This document shows, piece by piece, positions 24,201 to 32,750 of a DNA stretch of 64,000 nucleotides. Source of the stretch: Norana najaformis (lineage: Eukaryota > Annelida > Clitellata > Crassiclitellata > Hormogastridae); NCBI GenBank assembly GCA_964023275.1, contig OZ029916.1, positions 44,678,080 through 44,742,079 on the forward strand. The letters run 5' to 3'. Below the pieces are notes generated by a model. It saw only the letters and a list, made by a program, of their open reading frames with translations, made no database searches and was not told the origin of the DNA. The position numbers and the translations under genes were made by a program. The first letter of the stretch is position 1. Each line of letters opens with the position of its first letter.

Positions 24201-24985
24201 GTAACAAAAATAGTAAGTCACACTGTTACTCAGCTTGGTAAGTCACCGGTCAAGGAATGTTGTGCCGTTATTCGTTTGCTCTTCTAGTTTAATCGCTTAA
24301 CCGAAAGACCATTAAATCCAGGACCAAAATCCAGGACCATTTAATTCAGGACCAATTAATCCAGGATCATTTAACCTTGGACCATTTCATCTGGGAGCAT
24401 TACACTCATTCTCCTTTGAAAATTGCACCATGCCTTTGCTTACCTCTCCTTTGTTTACCTGTGCATGACTGTGTTTACCTGTTTTCAAATACTTACCACT
24501 GCTTACTCATGCTTACCTCTGCTTATCTGCGTTTGCCTGTGTTTATTATGTGTTTACCTATGCTTACTAGGCTTACCTGTGCTTACCTGTGTTAGCCTAT
24601 GCTTACCAAGTGCTTATCTGTGCTTACCTGTGTTTACTTATGCTTACCAGTGCTTAGCTGTGCTTACCTGTGTTACCTATGCTTACCAAGTGCTTATCTG
24701 TGTTTACCTAAGCTTGCCAATGCTTATCTGTGCTTACCTGTGTTTACCTAAGCTTACCAGTGCTTATATGTGCTTAAATGTATCTACGTATACTTTCCAG
24801 TGCTTATCTATGTACAGGTGAAGGCCGGCTTTGCCATGAACATAGCTTGCATTCTTGTCGTAACGCTCGGCATCCACACCTGGGGTAAAATGGCGTTCGG
24901 AATAGACTCCTCATTTTGGACGACGGATTCGAACTCTGACCTCTTCAACTCGACGTCACTTGTCAACGAAACGACCTTCGGCTAG
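12629..24985 (+). CDS. SLC13A2/3/5-like: SLC13 gene B, complete sodium/carboxylate cotransporter (13 coding exons, 639 aa)
   Basis: This is a complete SLC13 transporter, a multi-pass plasma-membrane protein that couples sodium to uptake of citrate-cycle intermediates or sulfate. Coding exons are 12629-12760, 13070-13219, 13859-13974, 14777-14934, 15780-15915, 16301-16603, 17680-17808, 19641-19745, 20362-20459, 20883-21007, 22810-22971, 23408-23545 and 24818-24985; phases agree at every junction. The first signature is SMWISNTATTSMMLP and the second is LTEVTSNTAVITL; GGTATLTGTPPNLVF is also typical. An acidic hydrophilic loop (exons 5-6) separates the halves. The C-terminus has NST and NET glycosylation sites. 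The start has A at -3 and G at +4. Length is slightly above the usual 560-620. SNTA in the first motif favours the dicarboxylate/citrate branch over sulfate; the exact substrate is inference. Several introns carry tandem repeats beginning at the donor. Confidence 0.93.
13070..13219 (+). CDS. SLC13A2/3/5-like: SLC13 gene B, exon 2 (150 bp)
   Basis: Encodes CAYVVLLMAIYWMSSALPIA and then VTALLPVILFPLMG, the family's conserved early helices. The donor segment ATGACG|GTAACGATAT is copied twice more downstream. Confidence 0.9.
13211..13308 (+). repeat. Donor-containing repeat at gene B exon 2 (3 copies)
   Basis: ATGACGGTAACGATAT at the exon 2 donor recurs at about 13249 as CATGACGGTAACGATATTA and at about 13291 as ATGGCGGTAACGATATTA, spaced about 36-43 bases. 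Confidence 0.7.
13462..13632. repeat. (TAC)n microsatellite
   Basis: About 170 bases of TAC units in gene B intron 2, after a short ATT run. Confidence 0.9.
13859..13974 (+). CDS. SLC13A2/3/5-like: SLC13 gene B, exon 3 (116 bp)
   Basis: Begins after CTCCAG and encodes DTSFVLLGGLMMALAVE and then HKRLALRVLLLTGTKP, both typical of SLC13. An 18-bp minisatellite begins a few bases after the donor. Confidence 0.88.
13976..14275 (+). repeat. 18-bp minisatellite beginning at gene B exon 3 donor
   Basis: Unit GTCTATATCTGACCATCT (C or T at the variable site), about 16 copies, starting immediately after the GTAAC donor. Confidence 0.85.
14777..14934 (+). CDS. SLC13A2/3/5-like: SLC13 gene B, exon 4 with first SNT motif
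   Basis: Encodes GVMLPTWFLSMWISNTATTS and MMLPIAGAVVEQL, the first sodium/substrate-binding hairpin. Acceptor TTTCCAG, donor GTCAGA. Confidence 0.92.
15025..15235 (-). mobile_element. SINE family 4, tRNA-like, in gene B intron 4
   Basis: The minus strand has GGCACAGTGGAGTATCGGTA (A box region) and GCGGTTGCGGGTTTGACTCC (B box), then about 150 bases of unrelated body. The cloverleaf is imperfect, so a retroposon is preferred to a tRNA gene. Confidence 0.5.
15780..15915 (+). CDS. SLC13A2/3/5-like: SLC13 gene B, exon 5, acidic loop
   Basis: Encodes a hydrophilic, Asp/Glu-rich stretch (TNDTGSDKELDGRGQCEAQD and on), expected for the large cytoplasmic loop between the two transport repeats. It is chosen because its phases match exons 4 and 6 and it has a GTAAGT donor. 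Confidence 0.72.
16301..16603 (+). CDS. SLC13A2/3/5-like: SLC13 gene B, exon 6 (303 bp)
   Basis: The first half is a charged loop with an Ala run. The second half encodes LSLAVAYSATVGGTATLTGT and PPNLVFAKLANK, a strongly conserved SLC13 segment. The acceptor at 16299-16300 keeps frame. The donor AA|GTAAGC is the first unit of a 17-bp tandem array. Confidence 0.88.
16602..16737 (+). repeat. 17-bp donor-containing array at gene B exon 6 (8 copies)
   Basis: Unit AAGTAAGCCAGTAACTC, eight copies. The first spans the exon-intron boundary (AA|GTAAGC). Copies 4, 5 and 7 have GCAAG in place of GTAAG. Confidence 0.92.
16985..17300 (-). mobile_element. LINE family A 3' fragment in gene B intron 6
   Basis: The minus strand matches the 3' part of the longest copy (40748-41050): tail of CGTAATC repeats, AGATTTCTACAGCGCC, and degraded RT C-terminal coding. 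Confidence 0.75.
17680..17808 (+). CDS. SLC13A2/3/5-like: SLC13 gene B, exon 7 (129 bp)
   Basis: Encodes FYEEHGRSAPISFSSWALFG and FPHAIICLAITLAWLQFFYL. The homologue in gene A is 1573-1701. Confidence 0.9.
17877..17966. repeat. (TCCG)n microsatellite
   Basis: More than 20 perfect GTCC units about 70 bases after the exon 7 donor. Confidence 0.9.
18850..19185. repeat. (ATGT/ATGC)n microsatellite
   Basis: About 330 bases of ATGTATGC-type units in gene B intron 7. Confidence 0.9.
19641..19745 (+). CDS. SLC13A2/3/5-like: SLC13 gene B, exon 8 (105 bp)
   Basis: Encodes FAESSTLVFFVLLIILWFTR and DPGAFSGYSQFFKK. Acceptor TTTAG, donor GTGAGG. Confidence 0.9.
20362..20459 (+). CDS. SLC13A2/3/5-like: SLC13 gene B, exon 9 (98 bp)
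   Basis: Encodes YVTDAVPAIFVSILLFAFPS and EKPKVFCFRENE, a membrane helix and cytoplasmic loop. Donor GTAATC. Confidence 0.9.
20615..20808. repeat. (GTAT)n microsatellite
   Basis: GTATGTATGT-type units filling much of the short intron before exon 10. Confidence 0.9.
20883..21007 (+). CDS. SLC13A2/3/5-like: SLC13 gene B, exon 10 (125 bp)
   Basis: Encodes VPLLSDWESVCSKIAWGPLI and IMGGGIAMAEACQ. The WGPLIIMGGGIAMAEA stretch is a family hallmark. A 33-bp repeat begins beside the donor. Confidence 0.9.
21010..21112 (+). repeat. 33-bp repeat beside gene B exon 10 donor (3 copies)
   Basis: Units begin CCTGTCAATCATATCATCTG and end AGTCATCATGA; the first starts within ten bases of the donor at 21008. 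Confidence 0.8.
21381..21711. repeat. 11-bp minisatellite, about 30 copies
   Basis: Unit AGGAACTATAG, almost perfect, with one variant near 21550, followed by degenerate AGGATAG repeats to about 21855. Confidence 0.92.
21870..22165 (+). mobile_element. LINE family A 3' fragment in gene B intron 10
   Basis: RT C-terminal remnant (GLFTRNGKHFCSKHPILR in one frame), then TTTTGACTGAGCGCCTGTG and a (GATTAC)n tail at 22143-22162. Confidence 0.7.
22305..22765. repeat. (TACA)n microsatellite
   Basis: About 460 bases of CATACATA/GACAGACA units, ending about 40 bases before the exon 11 acceptor. Confidence 0.9.
22810..22971 (+). CDS. SLC13A2/3/5-like: SLC13 gene B, exon 11 with second SNT motif
   Basis: Encodes SSGLSKMVGDQLMAL and then VAMLTEVTSNTAVITLVTPM. 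Acceptor TTGCAG, donor GTAAGG. Confidence 0.92.
23408..23545 (+). CDS. SLC13A2/3/5-like: SLC13 gene B, exon 12 (138 bp)
   Basis: Encodes RLNPLYLSLPATMASSYAFM and LPVATPVNALVFAHGRVTVL, ending DM. Its last 18 bases (VTVLDM) and the donor form the unit of the array that fills the start of the next intron. Confidence 0.92.
23528..24115 (+). repeat. 22-bp exon-donor array at gene B exon 12 (about 26 copies)
   Basis: The unit is the last 18 coding bases (GTCACTGTACTCGATATG, encoding VTVLDM) plus donor GTAA. Copies near the exon are nearly exact; those beyond about 23900 are diverged. Many keep GGTAAGTCAC, a usable donor. Confidence 0.93.
24430..24812. repeat. Minisatellite up to the terminal acceptor of gene B
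   Basis: Repeats of TGCTTACCTGTG and TGTTTACCTATG run to within ten bases of the TACAG acceptor at 24817. Confidence 0.8.
24818..24985 (+). CDS. SLC13A2/3/5-like: SLC13 gene B, terminal exon
   Basis: Encodes VKAGFAMNIACILVVTLGIH and a hydrophilic tail with two N-glycosylation sites (NST, NET), then TAG at 24983-24985. Confidence 0.92.
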   Translation: MKAGFAMNIACILVVTLGIHTWGKMAFGIDSSFWTTDSNSDLFNSTSLVNETTFG

Positions 24986-25030
24986 AGCTGAACAAGACCA
25001 AGGAAGCGAAAGACGATCTCAAAAATGATG

Positions 25031-25036
25031 AATAAA
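25031..25036 (+). terminator. Poly(A) signal of SLC13 gene B
   Basis: AATAAA lies 46 bases after the stop codon. Confidence 0.6.
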
Positions 25037-25129
25037 GCAGACCGTAATGATTTACAAGTAGTTGAAACAATGACATGCAATTATTAATTAACTGTGATAA
25101 TTACAACTAAGAGAAACGTATATAACGTG

Positions 25130-25535
<406 letters not shown>

Positions 25536-25784
25536 ACTTTGCCAATCCCCTTCCGAATAGAAATTTCGAATTTTAACGAAAAACAGCAATTTAGATAAGC
25601 GTCATGTGTTGAACAGTGATTGATGGCATAATATTATGAACCCAAAAACTGAAACAGAAACTTTTCTAGCCTTGATATCCGCGAAGTCTTTGAGAATTTC
25701 ACCGAAATTAATTTTCAAATTCCTAAACTCAGCTTGATTTAGTTTCTGTCCCTCGTTGATTATTATTATTTTATTCTTCTTCTT

Positions 25785-25950
25785 CTTGTGGTTCTCTGCC
25801 CTTTAGGCAGGTTCATACGTCCAATGGCGCCATTCTTCACGGTGCTGAGCATCTCTTTTCAGTCCGCTGTATCCATCCGTGATCATCCAGTCCAGCAACA
25901 TCTGTCTAGGTCTTCCTCTTGTTTTTTGTCCCTCCATTCTTCCCTCGATT
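25785..25950 (-). mobile_element. LINE 3' coding relic
   Basis: The minus strand carries pieces of the generic RT C-terminal tail ([21 protein letters not shown]), broken by stops. Confidence 0.45.
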
Positions 25951-25967
25951 ATTATTTTATTAGGCAC

Positions 25968-26135
25968 CACTATTTAAGGACTTAGCATCAGTCGATGGCG
26001 CCGAGCAATTGTAGGTGAAGGACTTGCTCAAGGTCGATACAGAGTAACCGTCTCGGAGGAGGCTCGAACCCGTAGTCTTCTTCTTACAATCCGAGCGCTC
26101 TATCCAATATACTACCGTGCCCCACACAATGAAGG
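25968..26135 (-). mobile_element. SINE family 2 with tRNA-like head
   Basis: The minus strand begins GGGGCACGGTAGTATATTGG, then ATAGAGCGCTCGGATTGTAA and CGGGTTCGAGCC, with A and B boxes. Confidence 0.6.
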
Positions 26136-26269
26136 CAAACGATATGCACAAGGTAATGAAAAAAATACTAAAATTGGTTATCACATCTTACAACTATCCC
26201 ACCGTTGTATGACTCAACGCCACTGCCTCTGCTGTTGCTTCGCTAAACTTCCCCTGATGCCTGGGATAG

Positions 26270-26653
26270 TCTTATCCTCTACTATCCTATCCTGTGGTTA
26301 GCTCTACTCGACGAGGTCTTCTAGCTGTCTAAATCTGACTATTCCGTGGACAAGAAAAGCTCTTGGCTTGAGTGCCTTCTCTGTCGTTGGCCCTAGACTC
26401 TGGAACTCTCTTCCATCAAATGTTCTCTCGGCGAAATCTGTTTCAGCCTTCAGATCTTGACTGAAAGCTCACCTCTTCCTGGACTCATTTCCTCCGTCGG
26501 CTGTATCTGTGTCATCTGGATTCCTCTTTGGCTTTTCGACCCGGACTCACCATGGAATTTGGCTTGGACAATGATTTTGCTTAGCAGCGACCATCGACTG
26601 ATGCCTTGAGCATTATTACAGTGGCGCTATAGAAGTTCTTAGATTAATATTAA

Positions 26654-26702
<49 letters not shown>
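26270..26702 (+). mobile_element. CR1/L2-like LINE (family B) 3' end
   Basis: Degraded coding GPRLWNSLPSNVLSAKSVSA and LKAHLFLDSF resembles the C-terminal tail of CR1/L2 reverse transcriptases. The 3' end is AGTGGCGCTATAGAAGTTC, then (ATT)n at 26651-26702. Confidence 0.65.
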
Positions 26703-26703
<1 letters not shown>

Positions 26704-27274
26704 GGCCTGCCCTTGCCTTATGGAAATGTAAGCGAGGTGACTGTCTAGGCCCTAGGGACCCATGCCTTATACAGTACTAGAACCTGACGCTTTGGGGTTG
26801 ATAACTATAGCAGTCGTTACTCTGTCGCAGAAAGATAGATTTTCTTCTTTATTAATTCAGAATGGGACGAAGTTTTGATCTAGCACAAAGTTGACAGGTG
26901 ATACCATATTTATGGTATCATCTGTCAATCATATCTGTCAATCAAGCTATCATCTTTGAGTAGGGGTCTGTTGGCTTGGTTCTACGTGTATTCGGGAGCA
27001 TACGATGGTGGCTTTTCAAGTACCTCAGCATGGCTTGCTAATTCATGAACTTTCTTTTCTTAGCTACATTTAACAGCGAAGAAAGCGGTTCTAAGAAGTT
27101 TCACTTTAAACGGCGCTATAGAAATGCCTAACTACAATTACAACAGTACAAAGCTACATTGTCACTTACGCGCATAAAGCGTGTCTTGCAAAATTCTCTG
27201 AGTCACCCCCATATCTCCCACCGTCTGCGCTCGATTTGGGCTCAATTTTCATTAAGCTCCTTTAACAGCGATGT

Positions 27275-27385
27275 GACTCCGCCACTGCCTTGTATTGGGG
27301 GTAGTGCCAGTCCCAAGCTTGGATAAAAGAAGAGGGCGACGTCAACGGCCACTGACGCCATAAGCTGTCGTTAAACAGTGGAACT
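27275..27385 (-). repeat. Dispersed repeat M
   Basis: Reverse complement of the M block: CTCCGCCACTGCCTTG through GTCGTTAAAC. Confidence 0.65.
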
Positions 27386-27539
27386 ACTACTAACAGCGAT
27401 GACATATTGACATTCAAACAAGACGCCCATTGTAAGTGGATAAGTCATCGTCAACAAAGCGCTATTGTGCCATTTTTAAGCCTGTTGGTGGTCTTAGTGA
27501 CATCTTACGGTGTGGAAGGCCCCACTTAGAACAGAACAT

Positions 27540-27812
27540 TCCCTTAAGTCCCGCCTGAGAGGCGGTCATGGGTATGAAGTGTTAGCGGCTTCGTTTTTCT
27601 TAGCCTCGGCATATGAGGCCGAGTGGCCAGTCCTCTGCCTTGTCGCTTGATCTTCCCACTGACAGTGTACGGTCAATGTACTCATTATAGCTGAGTTGGC
27701 TAGGGGCGTAAGTGGAGACGAAATCTCGAACAAATTTCTGTCCTGGCGGGGATTCGAAACCCTGATCTCTCGATTAACAGTCCAGCATACTAACCACTAT
27801 ACTATGCGCAAC
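27540..27812 (-). mobile_element. SINE family 1 with tRNA-Asn-like head
   Basis: On the minus strand the head reads TAGTGGTTAGTATGCTGGAC, TGTTAATCGAG and AGGGTTTCGAATCCCC, with A and B boxes and a GTT anticodon loop. A body of about 190 bases follows. The acceptor stem does not pair well, so this is a retroposon, not a functional tRNA. Confidence 0.7.
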
Positions 27813-28014
27813 CCTTAAGGTCCCACTCAAGCCATTATTATTCGGTCTTTCTTATGTTGTTTCCGCTGATTGTTTGAATCATCAGAAACAGGTCATCATC
27901 AGCTGCGTATTCGGAAGGCCTATTAAAACGTACCCATCCTAAACTTAATAGGCAGATGGGCGTTCAGGACAATTGCTTTATCAATGCTCCCAATACCAAA
28001 ATTATCTCTTTTCG

Positions 28015-28255
28015 CCCACTTCAAATCCAGTATCGTAATCGCAATTGTAAACTCGAAATTTCTAAAGCGCTACTTAAAAACGAAACGCTGGCCACCAGCT
28101 TATTCACGATATCTGCGTCAAGTCCGTGGGGTTTTCAAACGATGCCATGTCAAGAATCAATTCCGGTTGCCAGCAGACCAGAGACAGAAGGGGAGAGGAG
28201 TTTAGGGTGGGTTGTGTTTAAGCTGAGGGAGAGGGGAAGACAGAGAATCCGATTC
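28015..28255 (-). mobile_element. LINE family A 3' fragment
   Basis: Diverged copy: CGTAATCGCAATTG, AAATTTCTAAAGCGCTAC and the downstream untranslated region, on the minus strand. Confidence 0.55.
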
Positions 28256-28289
28256 CGTCCGTCATAACATCGTGTGAAGTAGGGTTTGA

Positions 28290-28485
28290 TTTTTTCGAGA
28301 TTTCAGTTCCACTCGATCCTCCTAGCCAACTCAGCTGTAATGATTACACTGACTATACACTGTCAGTTGGAAGATCAGACGACCAGGAGAGGACTGGCCA
28401 CTCGCCCTCATATGCCGAGGCTAAAAAAATGAAGCCGCCAACACTTGATACCCATGGCTGCCTCCAAGGTCAGCTAAGGGTACTC
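28290..28485 (+). mobile_element. SINE family 1 body
   Basis: Shares CTAGCCAACTCAGCTGTAAT, GGCCACTCGCCCTCATATGC and CTTGATACCCATG with the 27540 copy. The head is missing and a (CTT)n tail follows. Confidence 0.6.
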
Positions 28486-28724
28486 TTCTTCTTCTTCTTC
28501 TTCTTCGTCTTCCTCCTCCTCGTCATCGTCCTCTTCTTCGTCTTATTCTCTTCTCATTTATTGTTGTGAAACACGTTCGGCCTAAAGACGTAGGCTTAAG
28601 TAGGCCTAAAGACATAGGCTTATGTAGGCCTAGGCTTATGTAGGTCCATAGACGTAGGCTTATGTAGTCCTACGTGCACCTGAGGACTAGAGATTATTAT
28701 AACAATTTTTATACGTTTTTTTAG

Positions 28725-28838
28725 TAGTAGTTCTAGTATTTAACGACATTTTATGCCACCAGAGGCCGTTGACGTCGCCCTCCTCCTTTATCCAGGATTG
28801 GGACTGGCACTACCCCAAGCAAGGCAGTGGCGGAGTTA
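28725..28838 (+). repeat. Dispersed repeat M
   Basis: TTTAACGACATTTTATGCCA, GTCGCCCTCCTCCTTTATCC and GGCAGTGGCGGAGTT. Confidence 0.65.
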
Positions 28839-28884
28839 CATAAGCTGAATACTTCTACCAAGTCTACAAATGCATCTGTAAAGT

Positions 28885-28985
28885 TGCTATACGTAATCGT
28901 AATCCCGAGATTTCTACAGCGCCCAACGAAAGCCACTTCACGGGGACCAGCTTATACACAGGCGCTCAGTCAAAACAAGTAAGAA
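28885..28985 (-). mobile_element. LINE family A 3' tail
   Basis: CGTAATCGTAATCCCGAG, ATTTCTACAGCGCCCAACG and GGCGCTCAGTCAAAAC are in the family order. Confidence 0.7.
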
Positions 28986-29044
28986 TAGGCAGATGGGCGT
29001 TCGGTACAATTGCTTTATCAATGCTCCCAATACCAAAATTATCT

Positions 29045-29250
29045 CATTTGCACTGGATAGTAGAGAATAGGATAGGATATTAGTGGATAGGACAATATAG
29101 GTAGTAGAGGATAGGATAGCACGGGATAGTAGAGGATAGAAGAGCAGACGATAGGATAGGATATGACATAATAGGATAGCATAAAAAAGGATAGCATAGA
29201 ATATAATAGGATAGGATAGCACAGATTAGGTAAACAGAGGATAGGATAGG
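29045..29250. repeat. AGGATAG-type degenerate minisatellite
   Basis: Units of GATAGGATAG, similar to 21716-21855. Confidence 0.75.
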
Positions 29251-29814
29251 ATGGAATCATACTCGATAAGGATCTGCAGCAGAGTCGGTCTTGAGATAAC
29301 GAGCATCGGATCCATGCGTAGGGTCTTCACTGCAGACCATTTATATAGCGCCCATATTTTAGTAGTGGCCGCTGAGAGCCGCTGTGCATCCTGCATTCGT
29401 GCTTGTTACTGTTTCTTGCGTCTTGCAGTTCAATAACTTTAGGGTGTTGCTGTATCATCTGCTGTCACAGATCCACGACAGCGCGCAGCGCACCTGCATT
29501 GTCTTGATGAACGACCTTCTCTGATTGGTCAGACGCTTGTCAGGTGCCATTGGCTATGTCACGTGCTCACTATTTATGAAAACAGACAATCGAATTTGGT
29601 GGGGTAAGATTCGGTATTGGATGAAGGAATTCATACTGTTACTTTATATACTGTTTCTTTAGCGTCCTGTAAGCCTTCCCATTCCGCACAGTCTTTTGCC
29701 ACTATATCCATAATGTCAAAAAGTTGTTCTCCCCAAAAAGAAACCATCGAACTCATTCTTAATATTAATTAGCCTATCAATTTAGGCTTTCATTAGTGAT
29801 AAAGTTCAATAAAT

Positions 29815-29990
29815 ATCAGCCTAATCGTAATCCTAACCATAAACTTGAAATTTCTAAAGCGCTAATTAAAGCTAAGCGCAGGTCACGAGCGCTGCGTCAA
29901 GTCAGTGAGGTTGTCCAAAGATGCCATGTCAAGGACCAAGTCCGGTTGCCAGAAGACCAGAGAGAAGGGGGAGCCTAAAAATTAAAGAAA
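29815..29990 (-). mobile_element. LINE family A 3' fragment
   Basis: Contains AATCGTAATCCTAACC and GAAATTTCTAAAGCGCTAA, and shares TGCCATGTCAAG...CCGGTTGCCAG with 28141-28180. Confidence 0.55.
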
Positions 29991-30002
29991 TAAAACAGTT
30001 TA

Positions 30003-30500
30003 TATATCTTTTGTCATTATCCTCCTTGTATATCTTCTGTCATTATTTTCCTTGTATATCTTCTGTCATTATCTTTCTTGCATATCTTCGGTCATTATCT
30101 TCCTCGTATATCTTCTGTCATTATCTTTCTCGTATATCTTCTGTCATTATCTTCCTCGTATATCTTCTGTCATTATCTTCCTTGTATATCTTCTGTCATT
30201 ATCTTTCGTGTATATCTTATGTTATTATCTTACTTGTTTATCTTCTGTCTTTATCTTTCTTGTATATCTTCTGTCATTATCTTCCTTGTATATCTTATGT
30301 TATTATCTTACTTGTTTATCTTCTGTCATTATCTTCCTTGTATATCTTCTGTCATTATCTTTCTTGTATATCTTCTGTCATTATCTTCCTTGTATATCTT
30401 ATGTTATTATCTTTCTTGTATATCTTCTGTCATTATCTTCCTTGTTTATCTTCGGTCATTATCTTCCTTGTATATCTTATGTTATTATCTTCCTTGTACT
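30003..30500. repeat. 26-bp minisatellite, about 19 copies
   Basis: Unit TATATCTTCTGTCATTATCT followed by TCCTTG. Because 26 is not a multiple of 3, it is open in all three frames by chance; it is not a gene. Confidence 0.9.
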
Positions 30501-30687
30501 AGCTAAACGTGCACGGCGGATGATCAGACGGGGTAACTGTCCAGGGCAAATGTCTATAGGAAATGTCCGGTAACTATGTCCAGGGAAAAGTCCTTGGAAT
30601 GTCCAGGGGAAATTCCGAGACGAATTCTTTGGAGGAGCCCGGGCAATGTCTCTAAGTCCCTACACAACGGCTGTCTGTATATTGTAA

Positions 30688-30803
30688 TCAGTAGTAGTTC
30701 AATGTTTAACGACATCTTATGGCATCAAAGGCCGTTGAGGTCGCCCTCCTCCTTTATCCAGGCTTGGGACTGGCACTACCTGACTAAAGGCAGTGGCGGA
30801 GTT
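30688..30803 (+). repeat. Dispersed repeat M
   Basis: Full M block from AGTAGTAGTTCAATGTTTAA to GGCAGTGGCGGAGTT. Confidence 0.65.
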
Positions 30804-31344
30804 ATATTGCAATTGTAATCTGACATCTATAAAGCGCTACTGCAAAAAAGACTCATCAGGGGCGCGTATATGGGGAAGGTTCGAACCTGTAGACTCTTCG
30901 CTGTAATGGAAGCGGTCACCCAGTCGGCTAATTTGTTATACAAAATTTAATAATGGCCGATGGGTGTTCGCACGATCGAAAGAAGCCTCCGCCAGCATGC
31001 ACCAGCAGACAAAATTGCTGACCAGCAATTTGCCTCAGTCGGTTGGCATTTGACCCTCGAGTTTTCATGATCGCAGTTTAATGATCGTTACATCGTTGAG
31101 TGTAAAGACCTGTGGGAAAGTAGTTAACAAGCGACTGCCTTTATCACGAAACAGCTGCAGGACCCAAAGGCGCAAACTTCTCTTAATTACAGGTAGGCCC
31201 CAAATAGACATCATTCCCTTCCTGTTCTCTGCCCTCCGCCCATCGGGAGGTAAACGAGTTTGCCTCTATCACGAAAGCTGTGAAAATCCACCTGACTAAC
31301 TCGTTTCTGGAGGCCCGTAAACTTATCTGAATGTTACTAGATGT

Positions 31345-31405
31345 ACATATGTATGTATATGTATGCATGTATTATGTAAGTGATTATGAATATATGTATG
31401 AACGC

Positions 31406-31463
<58 letters not shown>

Positions 31464-31530
31464 TTATGTGTATATGTATGTACGCACGCACGTACGTACG
31501 TATGTATGTATGTATGTATGTATGTAGGTG
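31345..31530. repeat. (TATG)n microsatellite
   Basis: ATGTATATATGTATG-type units. Confidence 0.85.
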
Positions 31531-32582
31531 CGTATGTTGTAACCAGAACCTTCTATGGCGACTTCTAAAAACTTCTTGAAAGCGCTACTCACTTGTATAA
31601 ATGACGTTAGAGAACACGAAGTTCATCCTTTAGCTAAACATCTTCAAATAACCAGGTCTGGCTGCTAGTGGCGGGGCCCCACTTGGGTACCGGGAAAGCC
31701 TAGAACAGACTACAGTCTGTAAGGGTAAAGGGGGAACTTTAAAACCTAGCCCCACTAGTCTGAACACTGGCTCAGACTATCTTCAATTGGATGCACATTT
31801 ATTTTCTCCACACAGTTTGCTCCTGCCTCTATAGGTCTCTTCCGCATTGTTTCAGGCTGTCTCCCAAAGATGTATGTCTGCATGCATTTCACTCTTACCC
31901 ATTTTGTTCCTGCCTACTTTTACCCCACAGCTGTCATCCACAAATAGCACTATGTTTATTCAGATAGCTAGATACCAATAACTTCAGATTAATACAATGT
32001 TAGGCAAAGTCACCCGTTAGGTATGCGTGACGCTCAATCTTATCACAATCCGTGCGGTTTTCATACGAGTACGTGATCTGGGCGTACGCCAACACCTCCT
32101 CGGTCGACTGACGCAAAATCCGCCCCGGACGAACAGGTATACGCTTACCTGTCGCTGCCCAGCCGCCATCCATCCATCCATCCATCCATCCATCCATCCA
32201 TCCATCCATGGCCTGCTGCATACGCAGCCTGTTATATATACGGACATGCGCCGTAGCCTGAAGTTCATGCTCGACCTAGCAGAAGCGGTGTACAAATGAC
32301 GTCGATTGACTGACGGCGGACATGTTTGGACTACGTGAGAAAATACGGAACGACGGTTTTGCTTTGGCCCCAAAGGTACGTGCGTCGACAAATAACTCGC
32401 CTCCTTTGCTGTAGTCGACGGAAAGTAAACAACGCTTCCATTCGGACTTCGTGCTGCTGACATTTAGAAACGTTCGCGATGTATGTCGGGTGAGTTTCAG
32501 CAAAAGGGACCTATATACGCGATTTCACACCCCTTCTTCTTATCTCTCTCTGCTCTCCCCATCCCCAAACACCACCATCCGT

Positions 32583-32745
32583 AGCTGCCACGCTGTCTCT
32601 CTGAATTTTGGATCTTGACCTGTAACCGGACCCTTTTGCCTCTCGATTTTGTTCTGACTGAGCGCCTGTGAATAAGCTGGTCCCCGTGGCGCGGCTTTCG
32701 TTGGGCGCTGTAGAAATATTGGAATTACGATTACGAATACGAATA
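32583..32745 (+). mobile_element. LINE family A 3' tail directly upstream of the 526-aa gene
   Basis: Contains TTTTGGATCTTGACCTG, TTCTGACTGAGCGCCTGTG, GGGCGCTGTAGAAATATTGG and a GATTACG/AATACG tail ending at about 32745, five bases before the ATG at 32751. Confidence 0.8.
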
Positions 32746-32750
32746 ACACG

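Noticed and set aside
27740..27812. Functional tRNA-Asn gene
   Set aside because: A and B boxes and a GTT anticodon loop are present, but the stems pair poorly and the block continues into a SINE body found elsewhere.
29921..30573. Long overlapping open frames of LLSLSSLYIFCHY-type repeats
   Set aside because: Produced by the 26-bp minisatellite, open in all three plus frames; no real gene behaves this way.
32276..32503. Possible minus-strand exon (SKGGELFVDARTFGAKAKPS)
   Set aside because: The translation looks mildly protein-like, but no homology, clear splice sites or neighbouring exons could be recognised.
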